Assembly (NCBI RefSeq): GCF_047511655.1
Contig: NC_133401.1
Coordinates: 11,502,001 to 11,566,000 of the forward strand
DNA from: Castor canadensis
Taxonomy: Eukaryota; Chordata; Mammalia; Rodentia; Castoridae
DNA length: 64,000 bases
Reading direction: 5' to 3'
In this document: positions 35,055-51,649 of the stretch, piece after piece
How positions within the stretch are numbered: position 1 is the first letter of the stretch
Layout of the letters: the number at the start of each line of letters is the position of its first letter
Position numbers and translations under genes: made by a program
Notes under the pieces: model-generated
Database searches by the model: none
What the model was told of the DNA's origin: nothing
What the model saw: the letters and a program-made list of their open reading frames with translations, nothing else

Positions 35055-36690
35055 TATCTGAATTTGCTCTGAAATAACAGCAGGGGAGAAAAATGAGCAG
35101 AATACAGATAAAACAAGAACAGGCACCTGCTACAGCTTGGAAGCTGGGTGATGGGGGTCTGGGAGCTCATTAGGTTTTTCTCTTTGCTTTTGTATATGCT
35201 TGAAATTTCCCTAAAGGAAACTATTTCCCTTCATAAACAATTTGGGACATTGGAAAAGTTTTTAGTGGTTGGAGAAGAAAGTAATTTAAGCCCTTCCTTC
35301 AGGATCAGTACATTATGACCTCCTTTTAAGAACAGAGTCAAGAAAGAAGGTGCACAAGGGAACCTAGATGCCTGGGTTTGAATTCAGCTGTGGCCATCAG
35401 TTGACTTACTCTTTAAATGCCTCACTGAAAGGTGGGAGAAGTAACTACAGCTGCCTCTTATGGGCTGTGTCAAGGTTACTGAATTAGGGCTGGGGGTGGA
35501 GCTCGGCATTCTCAAGGCCATGGGTTCCATCCCTGGCTACTCTACTGACCAAGTTCACGCTGGCCTGACAACTGTGGTGTACACAGAAATAGCTTCCACC
35601 CTCTTCCCACTGCTGTAGAATGTGTTGGTAATAAAGTGATTCCTGAAAGACTTTTCCTCTTAAACCAAACACAATGCAATTTCTTTTGTTGACTTTTTTC
35701 CTACAAGTTTAGCTGGGCTGAAGAGGGAGAAGGGAGGCCAGGTCGGAGAGGAGGCAGAGTGGGGATGGAGGCAGAGCAGTAGATGGGGAGAAGAAAGCAA
35801 AGGTGAGAGGCATCCAGAAGTCCACTGGACTGATAGGCCAGGCTGGGAGTGGGGCTGAGAGAGATGTCCAGGGTGAGGCCAGGCTCTCTCTGGAAGCCTG
35901 GAGCACACAGAGGCCGCTCTGAGAGAGTCGAGAGAGGAGCTGATTGCAATTTAGGATATGGTGAGGGGTAGAGGACCACCAAGCTGGGGGGCAGTGGGCA
36001 CCCTGGAAGCCTCAGGATCTCCCAGATCTGGGGCTCAGAGACGAAGTCAGAGCTAAGAACAGAGACTGGGCAATGCCAGCACAGAGACAGGAAAAGAAAA
36101 GGGTGAGATGGCCCAGGTGGGTGAGAGAACAGAGCCCCCACATCTAAGAAATCAAAGGGAACCTGCAAGAGAAGTGTCAGGGACAGCAGAGGCATGGAGC
36201 CATAGAGCCATGAGAGTGTGCTCTCAGAAGGTGGGCGTGGCCAGCACTGCCAGTCCCTGCAAGGTGACCAGTAAGATGGACACCGAGAGCCCAGAGCAGC
36301 TTTCTCACTGTCAGAGAAACAGTAAGAGAAAGAAGTAAAAGCAAAGGTGCAAGTGAACTCTCTGGTGCTGAACAATGGTTACAGGTGTCAGTGTGCACAC
36401 ACAGGGAAATACAGACATGTGTGTACATGGGTTTGTACACATGCATGTATTTCCTAGCTCTGTCAGCTGAAGACAAGAGGTAGCAGTAAGCATACCCCAT
36501 GATGAGACCTGAGTTCCTAACACGCTTCTCCAATTTAGGGAACCAGTGTTCTCTAGAGAAACAGTTGACTCTAGGACTGAGGCAGAATCCATGAACCCAG
36601 GATCCATTGCAAGTACAAAGGTGCTTGAGGGGGAAAAAACAGTGAAGAACACAGGAACCAGCCCCAAAGGACCCAGTGGCCAACATTACA
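35055..36690. other. Intergenic DNA with a purine-rich plus strand
   Basis: An ID-like remnant lies at about 35,485-35,545. 35,700-36,350 is G/A-rich on the plus strand, which leaves long reverse-strand open frames (up to 224 codons at 36,375-35,701) with no domain signal. Confidence 0.45.
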
Positions 36691-36694
36691 AGTT

Positions 36695-37050
36695 TCTTTT
36701 TTGTGTGTGTGGTACTTGGATTTGAACTCAGGGCTTCACATTTGCTAGGCAGGTGCTCTACTGCTTTGAGCCACCAGCCCAATGCTACAATAACTTGCAC
36801 GAAAAACTCCAATTACATTAGTATTGAGTTATAACTGAAGTATAAAATAAAAGCTGGATGCTGGCAGTATTCATGCCTGTAATCCTAGCTACTAAGGAGG
36901 CAGAGATTAGTAGGATCATGGTTCAAAGCCAGCCCAGGCAAACAGTTCGTGAGACCCTATCTTAAAAAAACCTATCACAAAAAAAGGGCTGGTGGAGTGG
37001 CTTAAGGTATAGACCCTGAGTTCAAACCCCAGTACTGCAAAAAGAAAAAA
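36695..37050. repeat. Reverse tRNA-like SINE and plus-strand deleted dimer
   Basis: 36,695-36,785 reads reverse tRNA-like. 36,850-37,050 is a plus-strand B1+tRNA dimer whose tRNA half (GTGGCTTAAGGTATAGACCC) has the internal deletion. Confidence 0.75.
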
Positions 37051-37249
37051 AAAAAGAGTAAGATAAATATTCATTTTAGAATTATATCTATATTAAGTGT
37101 AGAAGAAAGAGGGAAATGGAAAATTATCATTAAATACTGCAGTAATTATTGCTACAAGGAAGATCCACTGGTGAATGCTAAAATTAGTGGGTGAAACTTT
37201 GAGAGAACAGGACATTTGCATAGCCTCAAAGTATCTTCTTGTGTTTTTA

Positions 37250-37790
37250 AATTACGCTGTGCCAGGGCTTGGATAAAGCTTGAGTGCGCCCCTCAAAGGC
37301 TCACGTGCTAGAAGTATGGTTCTCAGTGTGGTGATGCAAGAGGTGGTGGAACCATTTAAAGATGGAGCCTAATGGGAGGTGATTAGTCATTGAGAGTGTG
37401 TTCTTGGGAGGGATTAAGTAGCTGTCATAGGACCTCATTTAGTTTCCACGAGTGTGCTGTTACTAAAAAACAAGACTTGGGCTGGTGGAGTGGCTCAAAT
37501 GGTAAAGTGCCTCCTTAGCAAGCACAGGCCCTGAGTTCAAACCCCAATACCACTGAAAACAAAACAAAACAAGAAGATTGGCTCCTCCTCACTCTCTGGT
37601 TTCCTGTCTCACCATGAGATCCCTCTTGCACATGTTCCTGCTATGATGCCCTCTGCCTTTAGATCCAAGCAAATGGGGCCACTCAGTCTTGGACTGTCCA
37701 CCTCCAAAACTGTGAGCTAATTATCTCTTCTCTTTATACATCATCCAGCTTCTGGTATTTTGTTATAACAATGGAAAACAGACTAATACT
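37250..37790 (+). mobile_element. ERVL-MaLR-type LTR remnant
   Basis: GGATAAAGCTTGAGTGCGCC near the start, GGGAGGTGATTAGTCATTGA inside, CTGTGAGCTAATTATCTCTT and GTATTTTGTTATAACAATGG at the end follow the layout of MST/MLT1 LTRs. A tRNA-like SINE (37,478-37,565) is inserted in it. Confidence 0.65.
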
Positions 37791-38424
37791 CTGTAATAGT
37801 TTTAACATATGAAGATAAAATTCTCTTTCCAGGAACTGGAGCTTAATACTGCTCCCTTTGAGTGTGAGCTAGAGGTAGTGAAGGGGAAAATAATAATTCT
37901 GCAGCTGAGAAACCTGCAGACCCCACCTTAATGAAGGGATTGAGGTTAACATCACCTCAGGGAGGATTCTTTCTACAGCCTATAATCCCAACCCAACCAT
38001 GAGAAAATAACAGCAAACCAAGACTGAGGGGCAGTCTACAAACACCTGACCAGTACTCCTCAAAATTTCAAGGTCATGAAAAACAAGGAAAGAATGAGAA
38101 ACTATTACTGACTGGTGACCAAGGAGACATGATGGAGAGAGCAACATGGTATCCTGGAATGGACCCTGGAACACAAAAAGAACATTAGTGAAAATGAGAG
38201 AGGTATAAATCAAGTCTGGAATTTAACAGCGTGCCAGTCAGTGTTGGTTTCTTAGCTCGGGCAGATGTATCACAATCACGTAAGATGCTAACACTTAGGG
38301 AAGTTGGTGCAGACACAGTGGAGGGCTCTGCATTAACTTTGCAACTTTTCTGCAAAGCTAAAATTACTAAATAAACGTCCAGTAGCCCTCCTCCAGGAAG
38401 TCCTTCCTCTTTTGTTTTTTTTTA

Positions 38425-38510
38425 AATTTTTTGTGGTACTGGGCTTAAACTCAGGGTCTTGGACTTACTAGGCGGGTACACTACCACTTGAGCCATTCAG
38501 CCAGCCCAGG
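38425..38510 (-). repeat. Reverse tRNA-like SINE
   Basis: TGTGGTACTGGGCTTAAACTC through ACTTGAGCCATTCAGCCAGCC. Confidence 0.75.
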
Positions 38511-38514
38511 AAGT

Positions 38515-39715
38515 CCTTCCTGACACCTCAGACTGGGTCAGGTGCTGCCTGTGGGTTCCCATGGCCCCTTGTCCTCCTCCCCACCCCATCCTGCTCTGAC
38601 CCCTCTGTCTGTGCTTCCCTATCCTGGCTGGGACTGCCATCACCTGATGGGCTGTCTCTCTTCCTAGACTGTGTGCTCTGTGGGGCAGAGGACGGCTCAG
38701 CCATCACCGTGTCTTGGGAGAATATGTATCTCACTGACTTTTTCATGAACCCCTATGGGTGGCTGGGCCTAGATTCTCCCAACCTGATCTCTAGCTCTTC
38801 TCAGTCCAGAGCCTGCCAGATCCCACCTTCCTCATGAACACCACCTACCAGGGTAGTGCCCCTACCTGGCTTACTCAATCTAAGCACACGTGAGGTAACA
38901 GAAATGGTTCATCTCACCTGCCTGCCAACACAGGATCAAATCACCCCCTCCCTGCCCTTCTACTGTGGGAACTGCACTGTAACTGTGGGCATCTGAGGGG
39001 CCTGTCCTGTTTACAGCCCTTCACAGTAGACAGACATCACTACAGGGACCATCCAATCACACTGCAAGGAGCAGATCTGGAGGTCTGACCCACCCATCCA
39101 ATTTCCACCTGGGGGATTTGGAATGGGGACAGATGGCAGATGGGAATGGAGCTGGAAGGTCACACAGAGCTGGAGCCAGGGTCTTCCCAGGAGCAGCCAG
39201 CTGCCTGCAAAGGAAGGAAGCAGCAGATGTGGAGAAGAGGCCACAGGGTTAGGGTCACAGGGGCAATGCCACTGTCCCAGCTCCTAACTCCATTCTGTTC
39301 TCACAGGGTCCTTGGTCTTCTCTGTCACTGTCCACAACCAATCCACTGAATCTCTATATTCAAAACGTATCCAGATTACTCACTGCTACTCAGGCAGTTC
39401 ACACCTATGCCACTGTCATCCACCAAAGTTACTGTGGTCACTTCCTCACTCATTTCCATCTCCCTTCTTCCACTGATCTGATCTGAGCCTGGACTTTCAT
39501 ATCACTGACCACTCCCAAATTCACAACCCCCTTCCTGTTCAGCAACACCCTCCTTAGTCTTCCCCTTACAGTTACCAGCACCCCTCTTTTCTCTGCCCCG
39601 TGCTCCTCTTCCTCACCCTATACCCACACTCCAAGTCCTGAAAACTCTCCCTTCAAACTATATCCAAAACCTGACCACCTCTCCTGCTACCACCCTGATC
39701 ACACCACTACCTTCT
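38515..39715. other. Apparently unique intergenic DNA
   Basis: No repeat or gene recognised by eye. Small open frames lack domains. Confidence 0.4.
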
Positions 39716-39719
39716 CTCA

Positions 39720-40250
39720 GCTGGACTATTGCAGTGGTCCCTCGTGTAACCCTGATTCTACCCTGGTGCCCACATGGTGGCCACAGGAGGCTCATTAGAA
39801 CCTAAGATTTTATCACTTTAGCTTGAAAGGCGTTGACTGCTCCCCAACCACTCAACACCAAGTCAAGTCCTCACCACAGTCCATCAGGCCCTGAAATACC
39901 TTGCCCTTGTCTCTTTCCTGTTCTCTCACCCTGTTCATACTGGTCCATTTTGTTCCTTTCTTTGCTTCTATCACATCAAGCATGCCTCAGGGCCTTTGAA
40001 CTTGCTGTTTTGTTTTGTTTTTTTCCTACCTGAAATGTTCTTCTTCCCCAAATATGGGCAAAGTTGGATTTCTCCCTTTTGGTCCTTAACATTTTCCTTA
40101 TAGAAATCTCCTTAACCCCTCCCTGTGAAATAGCCCCTCTTGTCACTGTATCCCTTTAATCCTCAAAGGACAGTCACAATATTTAATTATCACTTGTCTT
40201 GCTCACTAGAATGCAGCCTGTATGATGACAAGGGCTTCTGGTGGTCTTGT
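39720..40250 (-). mobile_element. L2-like LINE remnant
   Basis: GCCTCAGGGCCTTTGAACTT at about 39,984 is a hallmark of reverse-oriented L2 3' ends. Confidence 0.6.
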
Positions 40251-40734
40251 TTGCTATTATAATGCCAGCAACCACAACAGGGCTTGGAATGGAGTAAATA
40301 CCCACTATCTGATGAATCAAATAAGCGAATGAGACCCTGGGATCAGCTAGGATGCTGTGGGTTCCAGGCGACAGGAAATGCAACTTGACCTAAATGACCA
40401 AGACCTAGTGGGCTCCCTGGGGAGACAGCCCAGAAGTCACCTTGCTCTGGGTGAGGCCTGATCTGGAGCTCAACAGATGCCTTTCTGTCTCTCTACCAGT
40501 CCTACCCAGAAAATGGCCTGAGACCACCCCACTATTCACCTACTACTTTTTAAACATCTATGGAAATTTCCATGCTGATTAGCATGATGCTGATATCAGC
40601 TAGCATGTTATTCAGGACTTATTCCTTCTCTGTGCCTTTACTTCCTCATCTGTAGACTAGGAATAATAATACAATCACTTAGCGTGACCTGGAGGATACT
40701 CAGTGAGCTAATACAGAAAACAAGTGAGGCTTTT

Positions 40735-40915
40735 TTTTTTTTTCTGGAGTGGGGCTAGGAATCTGTTTTGTTTGTTTGGTTTGCATTTTTATTAATAATG
40801 CATTAGCTGCACGGGCCGAGAGGGGGGTCATTGTGACATCTACGTATGTGCTTACAATGTCTCTTGATTTGATTCACCCCCTCTATTATTCCCTCTCAAA
40901 ATGGGTGAGTTCTTG
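40735..40915 (-). mobile_element. L1 3' UTR-like fragment
   Basis: GGTCATTGTGACATCTACGT and CTTACAATGTCTCTTGATTT match the type of reverse L1 3' end also seen at 22.64 kb. Confidence 0.55.
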
Positions 40916-40929
40916 AGCTAACAGTAGCT

Positions 40930-41300
40930 GTTTCAGTTAGCTATTGCTGCATAACAGGTCATCCTCAGACACAGTACATAAAATAGCAACCACTTATTTG
41001 CTCATGACTCTGCAATTTGGGCAAAGCTCAGAGCATGAGGGCCTCAGGATGGTATGGTTCCTATTCCAGGTAGTATCAGCCAGATGCTGGGTCAGGACCT
41101 CCAAGATACCACCACTCACACACCTGGCACATCAGCTAAGACAGCTGGGACACCTTGGGGACGACTGGGTCTCTATAAATAGAGGCCAGGCACACCCAAG
41201 GCTCAAAGCAGAACCTGCCAGTCCTCCTATTTTTGAAACAGTGTCACTTCCACTGAATTTGATTGGTCTAAACAAGTAATAGGCCAGCCCACATTCAAAG
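40930..41300. repeat. Old interspersed repeat (TTAGCTATTGCTGCATAAC type)
   Basis: Opens with a widely recurring mammalian repeat signature; class not assigned. The rest is diverged. Confidence 0.45.
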
Positions 41301-41479
41301 AAAAGGAAGAAGATCTCCCTCTTGACAGGAGAAGCAGCAAAGAATGTGTGGTTGCTTTTAACTGCAGCTATTTTAACCTTACAGCCTTGTCAGTGTCTCT
41401 GCATCAGTTAAGAGTCTCTAGTAAACTCCTAACACAAAAGGGAGAGGAATCTTTTAAAACACACAAGTAACCACACTCC

Positions 41480-41780
41480 CTTCCACTGCTTAAAATTCTT
41501 CTACAGCTTCCCATTGCACATGCAGTAAGGAAACAAACTCCTTACAGGATGGGCACAGCCTAGCCTCTTGCTCCGTCCTGGTCTCTGGGTTCCAACCATC
41601 ACACACTCTCCTTAATTTGTGGTGCTGGGGATGCAACCTGCATGCTATTCTGAGCTACGGCCCCAGTGGCACACTCTTCTCTGTTCAAGGAGCTAATGTC
41701 AACTCCTTCATGGCCTTAGATCTCTTCCTAGGATCCAGACTAGAGTTCCTACCAAGTGCTCCACCTTTGTAATTTCACAC
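41480..41780 (-). mobile_element. L2-like remnant with reverse ID-like insert
   Basis: CTACAGCTTCCCATTGCACA and AACTCCTTACAGGATGGGC are L2-type. An ID-like unit (about 41,615-41,680, GTGGTGCTGGGGATGCAACC) interrupts it. Confidence 0.6.
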
Positions 41781-42299
41781 TGAGGTGATTATTTGGCTGC
41801 CTGAACCCCTCCCTGGAGATTGTAAGTTCTTTGGAAGCAGGAAAACTATTTTGTTCAATGCTATGTTCCCAATGCTAAGCACAAAACAGAGGCAAGATGA
41901 AATACTTGTTGAAAATCTTGAGCCCTTAGAAAGTAAAAGGTAGCCCTTTTGAGTTACGTAGGAAGGTGGAATCCCCAGCATGCTGGGATCTAGATCTATG
42001 CTCTGAAATTGTTCATCTAAAACAGTCAGTGAGCTCTACTGTATGCTGAACACTCTTCTGGGTGTGGGAGACAAAGCATGAAGTAGACAAAAGCCTCTGC
42101 CCTCATGAAGCTGAAGGTCTGGGGGTAGGGGAGGCAAAAATCAAGGCAAACTTTACAGTATGATAATTATATGATTCATATAGGGAAAAGCTACAGAAGG
42201 AAAAATGGACATGAATGTCAGCGCCATAATTTTTGGAGAGCAGTAAGGGAAGATTTCAAGGAGAAAGTGACATCTTTAGTGACCTAAAGGAGGGGAAGG

Positions 42300-42680
42300 A
42301 CTGAGTCTGAGTTACCTGAGAGATGAGTGTTTCAAACAAAGAGAACAGCAAGTGCAAACGTCCTCAGGCCAGTGTGGATGGAGCAGAGTAAGCAAGGAGA
42401 GTCGACCATGTCACAGAGGTGATGAGGGCAGGCGGTGTAAGGCCTTGCCAGCCATGGAAAGGATTTTACCCTGAGTGAGATGGAGCCATGGAATGACTCT
42501 GAGCAGGGGAGGCACATGACCTGATGAAGGTGCTTGCTCACAGAGTCCCTCTGACTGCATGTGAGGAAAGACTGTGGGTGGGAGCAGGAAGACCACTGAG
42601 GAGGCTGAAGGAAGAGTTCTAGTTGACAAGAGATTACTCTGGGAATGCTGTTCTAGACAAACACAGAGGTTCTAGGTAGG
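42300..42680 (+). mobile_element. L2-like remnant, plus orientation
   Basis: AACAGCAAGTGCAAACGTCC and CCTGAGTGAGATGGAGCCAT. Related copies lie near 56.5 and 63.4-63.6 kb. Confidence 0.6.
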
Positions 42681-42957
42681 CATCAGGAGCTCAAAGGAGA
42701 GGTTCTGGGCTGGAAATAAAATGTGAAATACACATTTCCACACCTGTTCAAATTCCTTACCGGGCCTATGTGCTCTGGCCCCTGGTGATGATGTCAATGG
42801 CACACGCACGCACGTACACACTCACTGAGCCTACTTCCTAGCTGTGTGGTCTTAGGCAAGTTACTTAACATCCTCTGCACTCAGTATCTTCATTTAAAGA
42901 AAAAAGATCACAACAGTACCTGCTTCCTAGTGCTGTTCATTCAAAATATTTTTACTG

Positions 42958-43042
42958 AGAAGGCTGGTGTAGCTCTGTGGTATAGCAGGTGTCCAGCATG
43001 TGTGAGGCCCTGGGTTCCATCCCCAGCACCCCTCGAAAAAAG
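42958..43042 (+). repeat. ID-like SINE
   Basis: GGCTGGTGTAGCTCTGTGGT through GGGTTCCATCCCCAGCAC. Confidence 0.8.
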
Positions 43043-43319
43043 ATTTACTGAGAATCTACAATGACTGTATAGGTGGAGGGAGTCATTTTCTTGTTCTGTC
43101 CTCTCCAGAGCACAGGAGAGATCCTCCTTCCCGCCCCTCTCTACCTCTTCCTTCAACGCAACCTTCTGGACGCCTCTCCCACGTGCCCCTTCCTACCTTC
43201 CCTACCATGGCCCCTGCCCTGATCGATCGCTGACACCTCTTGCCTGGCATCTGCTACAACCGCCACGCCCCCGTCTCTTTCTCGTCAATTTATCTGCACA
43301 TGGGAGCCAAATTAGACCA

Positions 43320-43615
43320 TGAGCCTTTCCTTCTGGAAATCCTCTCATAGCTACTCATTGCCCTGAGGACAAAGTTCAGCCCTCTAGATGATCCAGAAAA
43401 TCCACCACGACCCTATTTATATGAACTTTCCAAATAATCTCCAACACCACCAGATCACCTGCAATTCACCAACTACAAGCCCTTTGCCATCGCTGCCTCT
43501 ACACATGCCATTTCACCCCCCACCCCGCGCCCCGGCCCCTAACGACCCTTTCTTCTTCAGACCTCAGCTCAGACGCTCCTAGTCTTCCAGAAAGGTCTCC
43601 CTACCTGTGCTTCCT
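43320..43615 (-). mobile_element. L2-like remnant
   Basis: CTACTCATTGCCCTGAGGAC and AAGCCCTTTGCCATCGCTGC resemble reverse L2, diverged. Confidence 0.45.
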
Positions 43616-43619
43616 CCGA

Positions 43620-44340
43620 GTTCCCACCGCGTTCCACGCTTTCGCCATTAGTAAACAGGTACAGGTCCTAATGGCGTCCTCGCCTGTCTCTCCACCGACC
43701 TGAGCTTCCCGCGAGCCGGCCCAGACAGCAGCCAGCAACGTCCCGCGTGATGGGAGGCGCTTCAGCCCTTGGCACCTACCGCCAACTCCGGAACCACGAG
43801 TGCCTAACCTGCGCGCTGTCAGGGCCCACCTTTCCGAACGCTCTGGAGAACTCCACACCTGCGCAAAGCACGGCGCAAACCACCCAATCACGGCCTGCTT
43901 TGCCTCTACTGACCGTCCCACAAACCCAAGGTCCTGCTTGCCTCTGACTGCCGATTGGCTACCTGAACGCCTGCCCCAAAAAGTATGCGCGGAGGATTCT
44001 GGTCTTTGTAGTTCTCTAACGAGAAGCGGCTAAAGATTGTGCCCCATAGAACTCCATTTCCCAGGAAGCGCCACGCCCCAGCAGCAGGAGTCCATACCCT
44101 TTGAACCAGGCGGTTCTGGATTGGACAGTTGGGAGGCGGAAGTTTCCAAATTGCCATGGAAACAAGACAACTTACCTGGAACCCTGGGAGTATCTTTTTG
44201 CCTGAGACTCTTGAAACGCTTTGCTTTGCAATGATTCCGGAGTAGGACCGGACATGGATGGGATAAAGTCTGTACTCATCTCCTGCCTGTTCCCCAGATG
44301 GCATCAAGGAACGCGTGCTAAATGCACCCAGAACCAATTG
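43620..44340. promoter_or_regulatory. Orphan promoter-like region near the DYRK1B 3' end
   Basis: GC- and CpG-richer than the flanks. It has CCAAT at 43,884-43,888, ATTGG boxes near 43,950 and 44,120, a ZNF143-like ACTCCATTTCCCAGGAAGC (about 44,050-44,068), an ETS-like GCGGAAG (about 44,136-44,142) and a reversed ACTACAAAG near 44,007. No conserved coding exon is attached. Function is inference. Confidence 0.45.
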
Positions 44341-44689
44341 GATGCCTGCCTGGCATAAGGAGCCATTCCTGTGCTGGCTCCCTGGAAGCCCTGGCTTTAT
44401 GAGGGCAGAACATGATGTTTTCCAGAGAAAGGTGAGCCTAAGTGGGGGGTGGAGGGCTTTACTTTTGCAGGGTCTCAGTTTACCCTAGAAAAGGCAAATG
44501 TGGGCTAGAATCCTATCCAGGATGTCTACGACTCTGTAGCCCCCTCCTGCGGTCCCATGCCTGTTCCAACAGCTATAACTACCCCAAAGGAACATACCCA
44601 CACCAGAGCTCTCCCAGCATCCCTTCCCCAAACCCTTTCCCACCAGGTCTCTGAGGGCCAGGTGAGGGGAGCCAAGGCCCTGCAAACGC

Positions 44690-45063
44690 TCAGGCAGGCA
44701 TGTGAGAAAGCTCTTTACTGGGGGGTACAGCGAGGAGGAGCAAGGCCATCTCCCCCTACCTGCCCCCACCCCCTCCTAGGGCCCAGGGGTGAGGGGGGTT
44801 CTCCCCTCCACCAGACCACCACTGTCTTTGGTACAATAAATAGAAAACAAAGGGGGAGAGGGGGCCAAGGGTTCAGTCCTTGGTAGGGAGAGTGTGGCCA
44901 AACCCTTCTCCTTGACCCCCCTGCCCCGGGCCCCAATCAGTGCAGGCCTCACCCACCCCAGCTGGGTAGCAGCAATTCCAGTCAAGGGGGAAGATGAGGA
45001 TGGGAGCCCAGGGCCCCCAGATGGGGGGTATGGCTTCAGGAGGGGCCCCAGGGAGGGGCAGGG
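44690..45063 (-). terminator. DYRK1B: DYRK1B 3' UTR and probable poly(A) signal
   Basis: The UTR follows the stop at 45,066-45,064. On the minus strand an AGTAAA variant signal lies at 44,719-44,714, about 345 bases past the stop, putting cleavage near 44,690-44,705. The UTR end is inferred. Confidence 0.5.
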
Positions 45064-50328
<5,265 letters not shown>

Positions 50329-50429
50329 GGTGGGCTCAGAGGGCCGCAGGGGTGCGAGGCCTGGAGCGGGAGCCCGGCCGGGGGGCGCCTTCTCGCATCC
50401 TGCACCTCGGCTGCCACCGCCGCTGAGAC
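50329..50429 (-). other. DYRK1B: DYRK1B 5' UTR part of first coding exon
   Basis: The acceptor CTGCTCTCAG lies just above 50,429. About 100 bases of GC-rich leader precede the ATG at 50,328-50,326, whose context GCCCACCATGG is a strong Kozak match. Confidence 0.8.
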
Positions 50430-50799
50430 CTGAGAGCAGGCAGGAGGTGGGGAGGCGACATGGAAGAGGGGGTGTGTGGGACAGGGTGAGGTAGAGGTGG
50501 TTATGAGAAAGAAGGCAGGGCAAAGAGGAGAAAAAGGATGCAGCAGAGCAACAGGTAGCAATGTGGAAGGGACAGGGAGAAGTGGCCAGAGGGGGGGGTG
50601 GGGGGGCACAGCAGAGTCCCTCAGGAAATGAAGAGTAAGTGAACGAGGCAGGGCAAAGAGAAGAACATGTAGGGGCCAGGCAGGGGTGGGAGGGGTGAGC
50701 AGGAGCCATGACAGGAAAGGAGGACAGAAAGAGACCAATAATTGGAAGGAGGAAAAGAAGACAGAAACCGCAGGTCTGGGGAGCAGAATTGTTTCTTCC

Positions 50800-51625
50800 C
50801 TTATCTATTCCTATTTCCCCCCAGAATCACTCACACAAGACCCCACCTTCCAACAGTCTTCCCAGAACATCAGGGTCTCCTCTGTACCAAAACAAGAACC
50901 CTTCATGTCAAGCCTGCCATTCCCAGGGGCTTTCCCTAAACCACATGAGTCTTCTGGGATCCCTGCCAATCCACAGCAGAGTCCTCTGCAGACCCCTAAG
51001 TCCACATCAGGGTCCTTGGGGACCTCCTGGTTACACCAGTTATCTGAAAACCTCTACAGAACAGTCCTAATACTATGGCTTTCTCAACCACAGGGTGCAC
51101 CTTTCCCAGGGGGCCCTCTCCATATCCTGCCCAGACCTCTCCCTGTGTCAGGTCTCCCACACCAGGGACCATGGCTCCAAGTAATCTCTCTATATTGTAT
51201 TCCACTCCCCCTGGGGCACACTGTACAGAACTTTCCCCACATAACCCAGGACTCCCTCCCAATCAAGGCCCACTCCTTGCGGAACAAGGGGATGTCGTCC
51301 ATGATTTACAGCAATCGTCCTTTACTCCCTCACACTGGATCCTTGCTAACCTCCAATCTCCAATATTCCTACCAGATACCTTTTACCAGTTTCCCCTTTC
51401 TATACCAGGTCACTCCACAACTGTGTCTATTCCTAGAAGGCCCCCACGACCAAATCCCCAAATATCAGAGTTCTCTCTTCCTAAGTGTCCCCTACAACAA
51501 AATACTGTTCCCCACGGGTCTCCCACTATGTCAGATCTCTTCTATCCCATGCCTTGCAACTCCAGGACCCCTAATTTCTTGCAGCTTCCCCCTATGACAA
51601 CCTTTTTCCCGGGGCCCTTCCCACA
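50800..51625 (+). repeat. Degenerate C/T-rich minisatellite-like tract in DYRK1B intron 1
   Basis: Imperfect units of roughly 30-40 bases built on blocks like CCAGGACCCC and TCCCACTATGTCAG. Low G on the plus strand leaves two overlapping antisense open frames of 303 and 184 codons with no recognisable domain. Confidence 0.5.
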
Positions 51626-51649
51626 CTAGGACCATCTCTCCCAGCCCCC

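Noticed and set aside
35701-36375. 224-codon reverse-strand open frame
   Set aside because: The plus strand is G/A-rich, which suppresses stops in reverse. There is no domain, signal peptide or splice context, and several overlapping frames are equally open.
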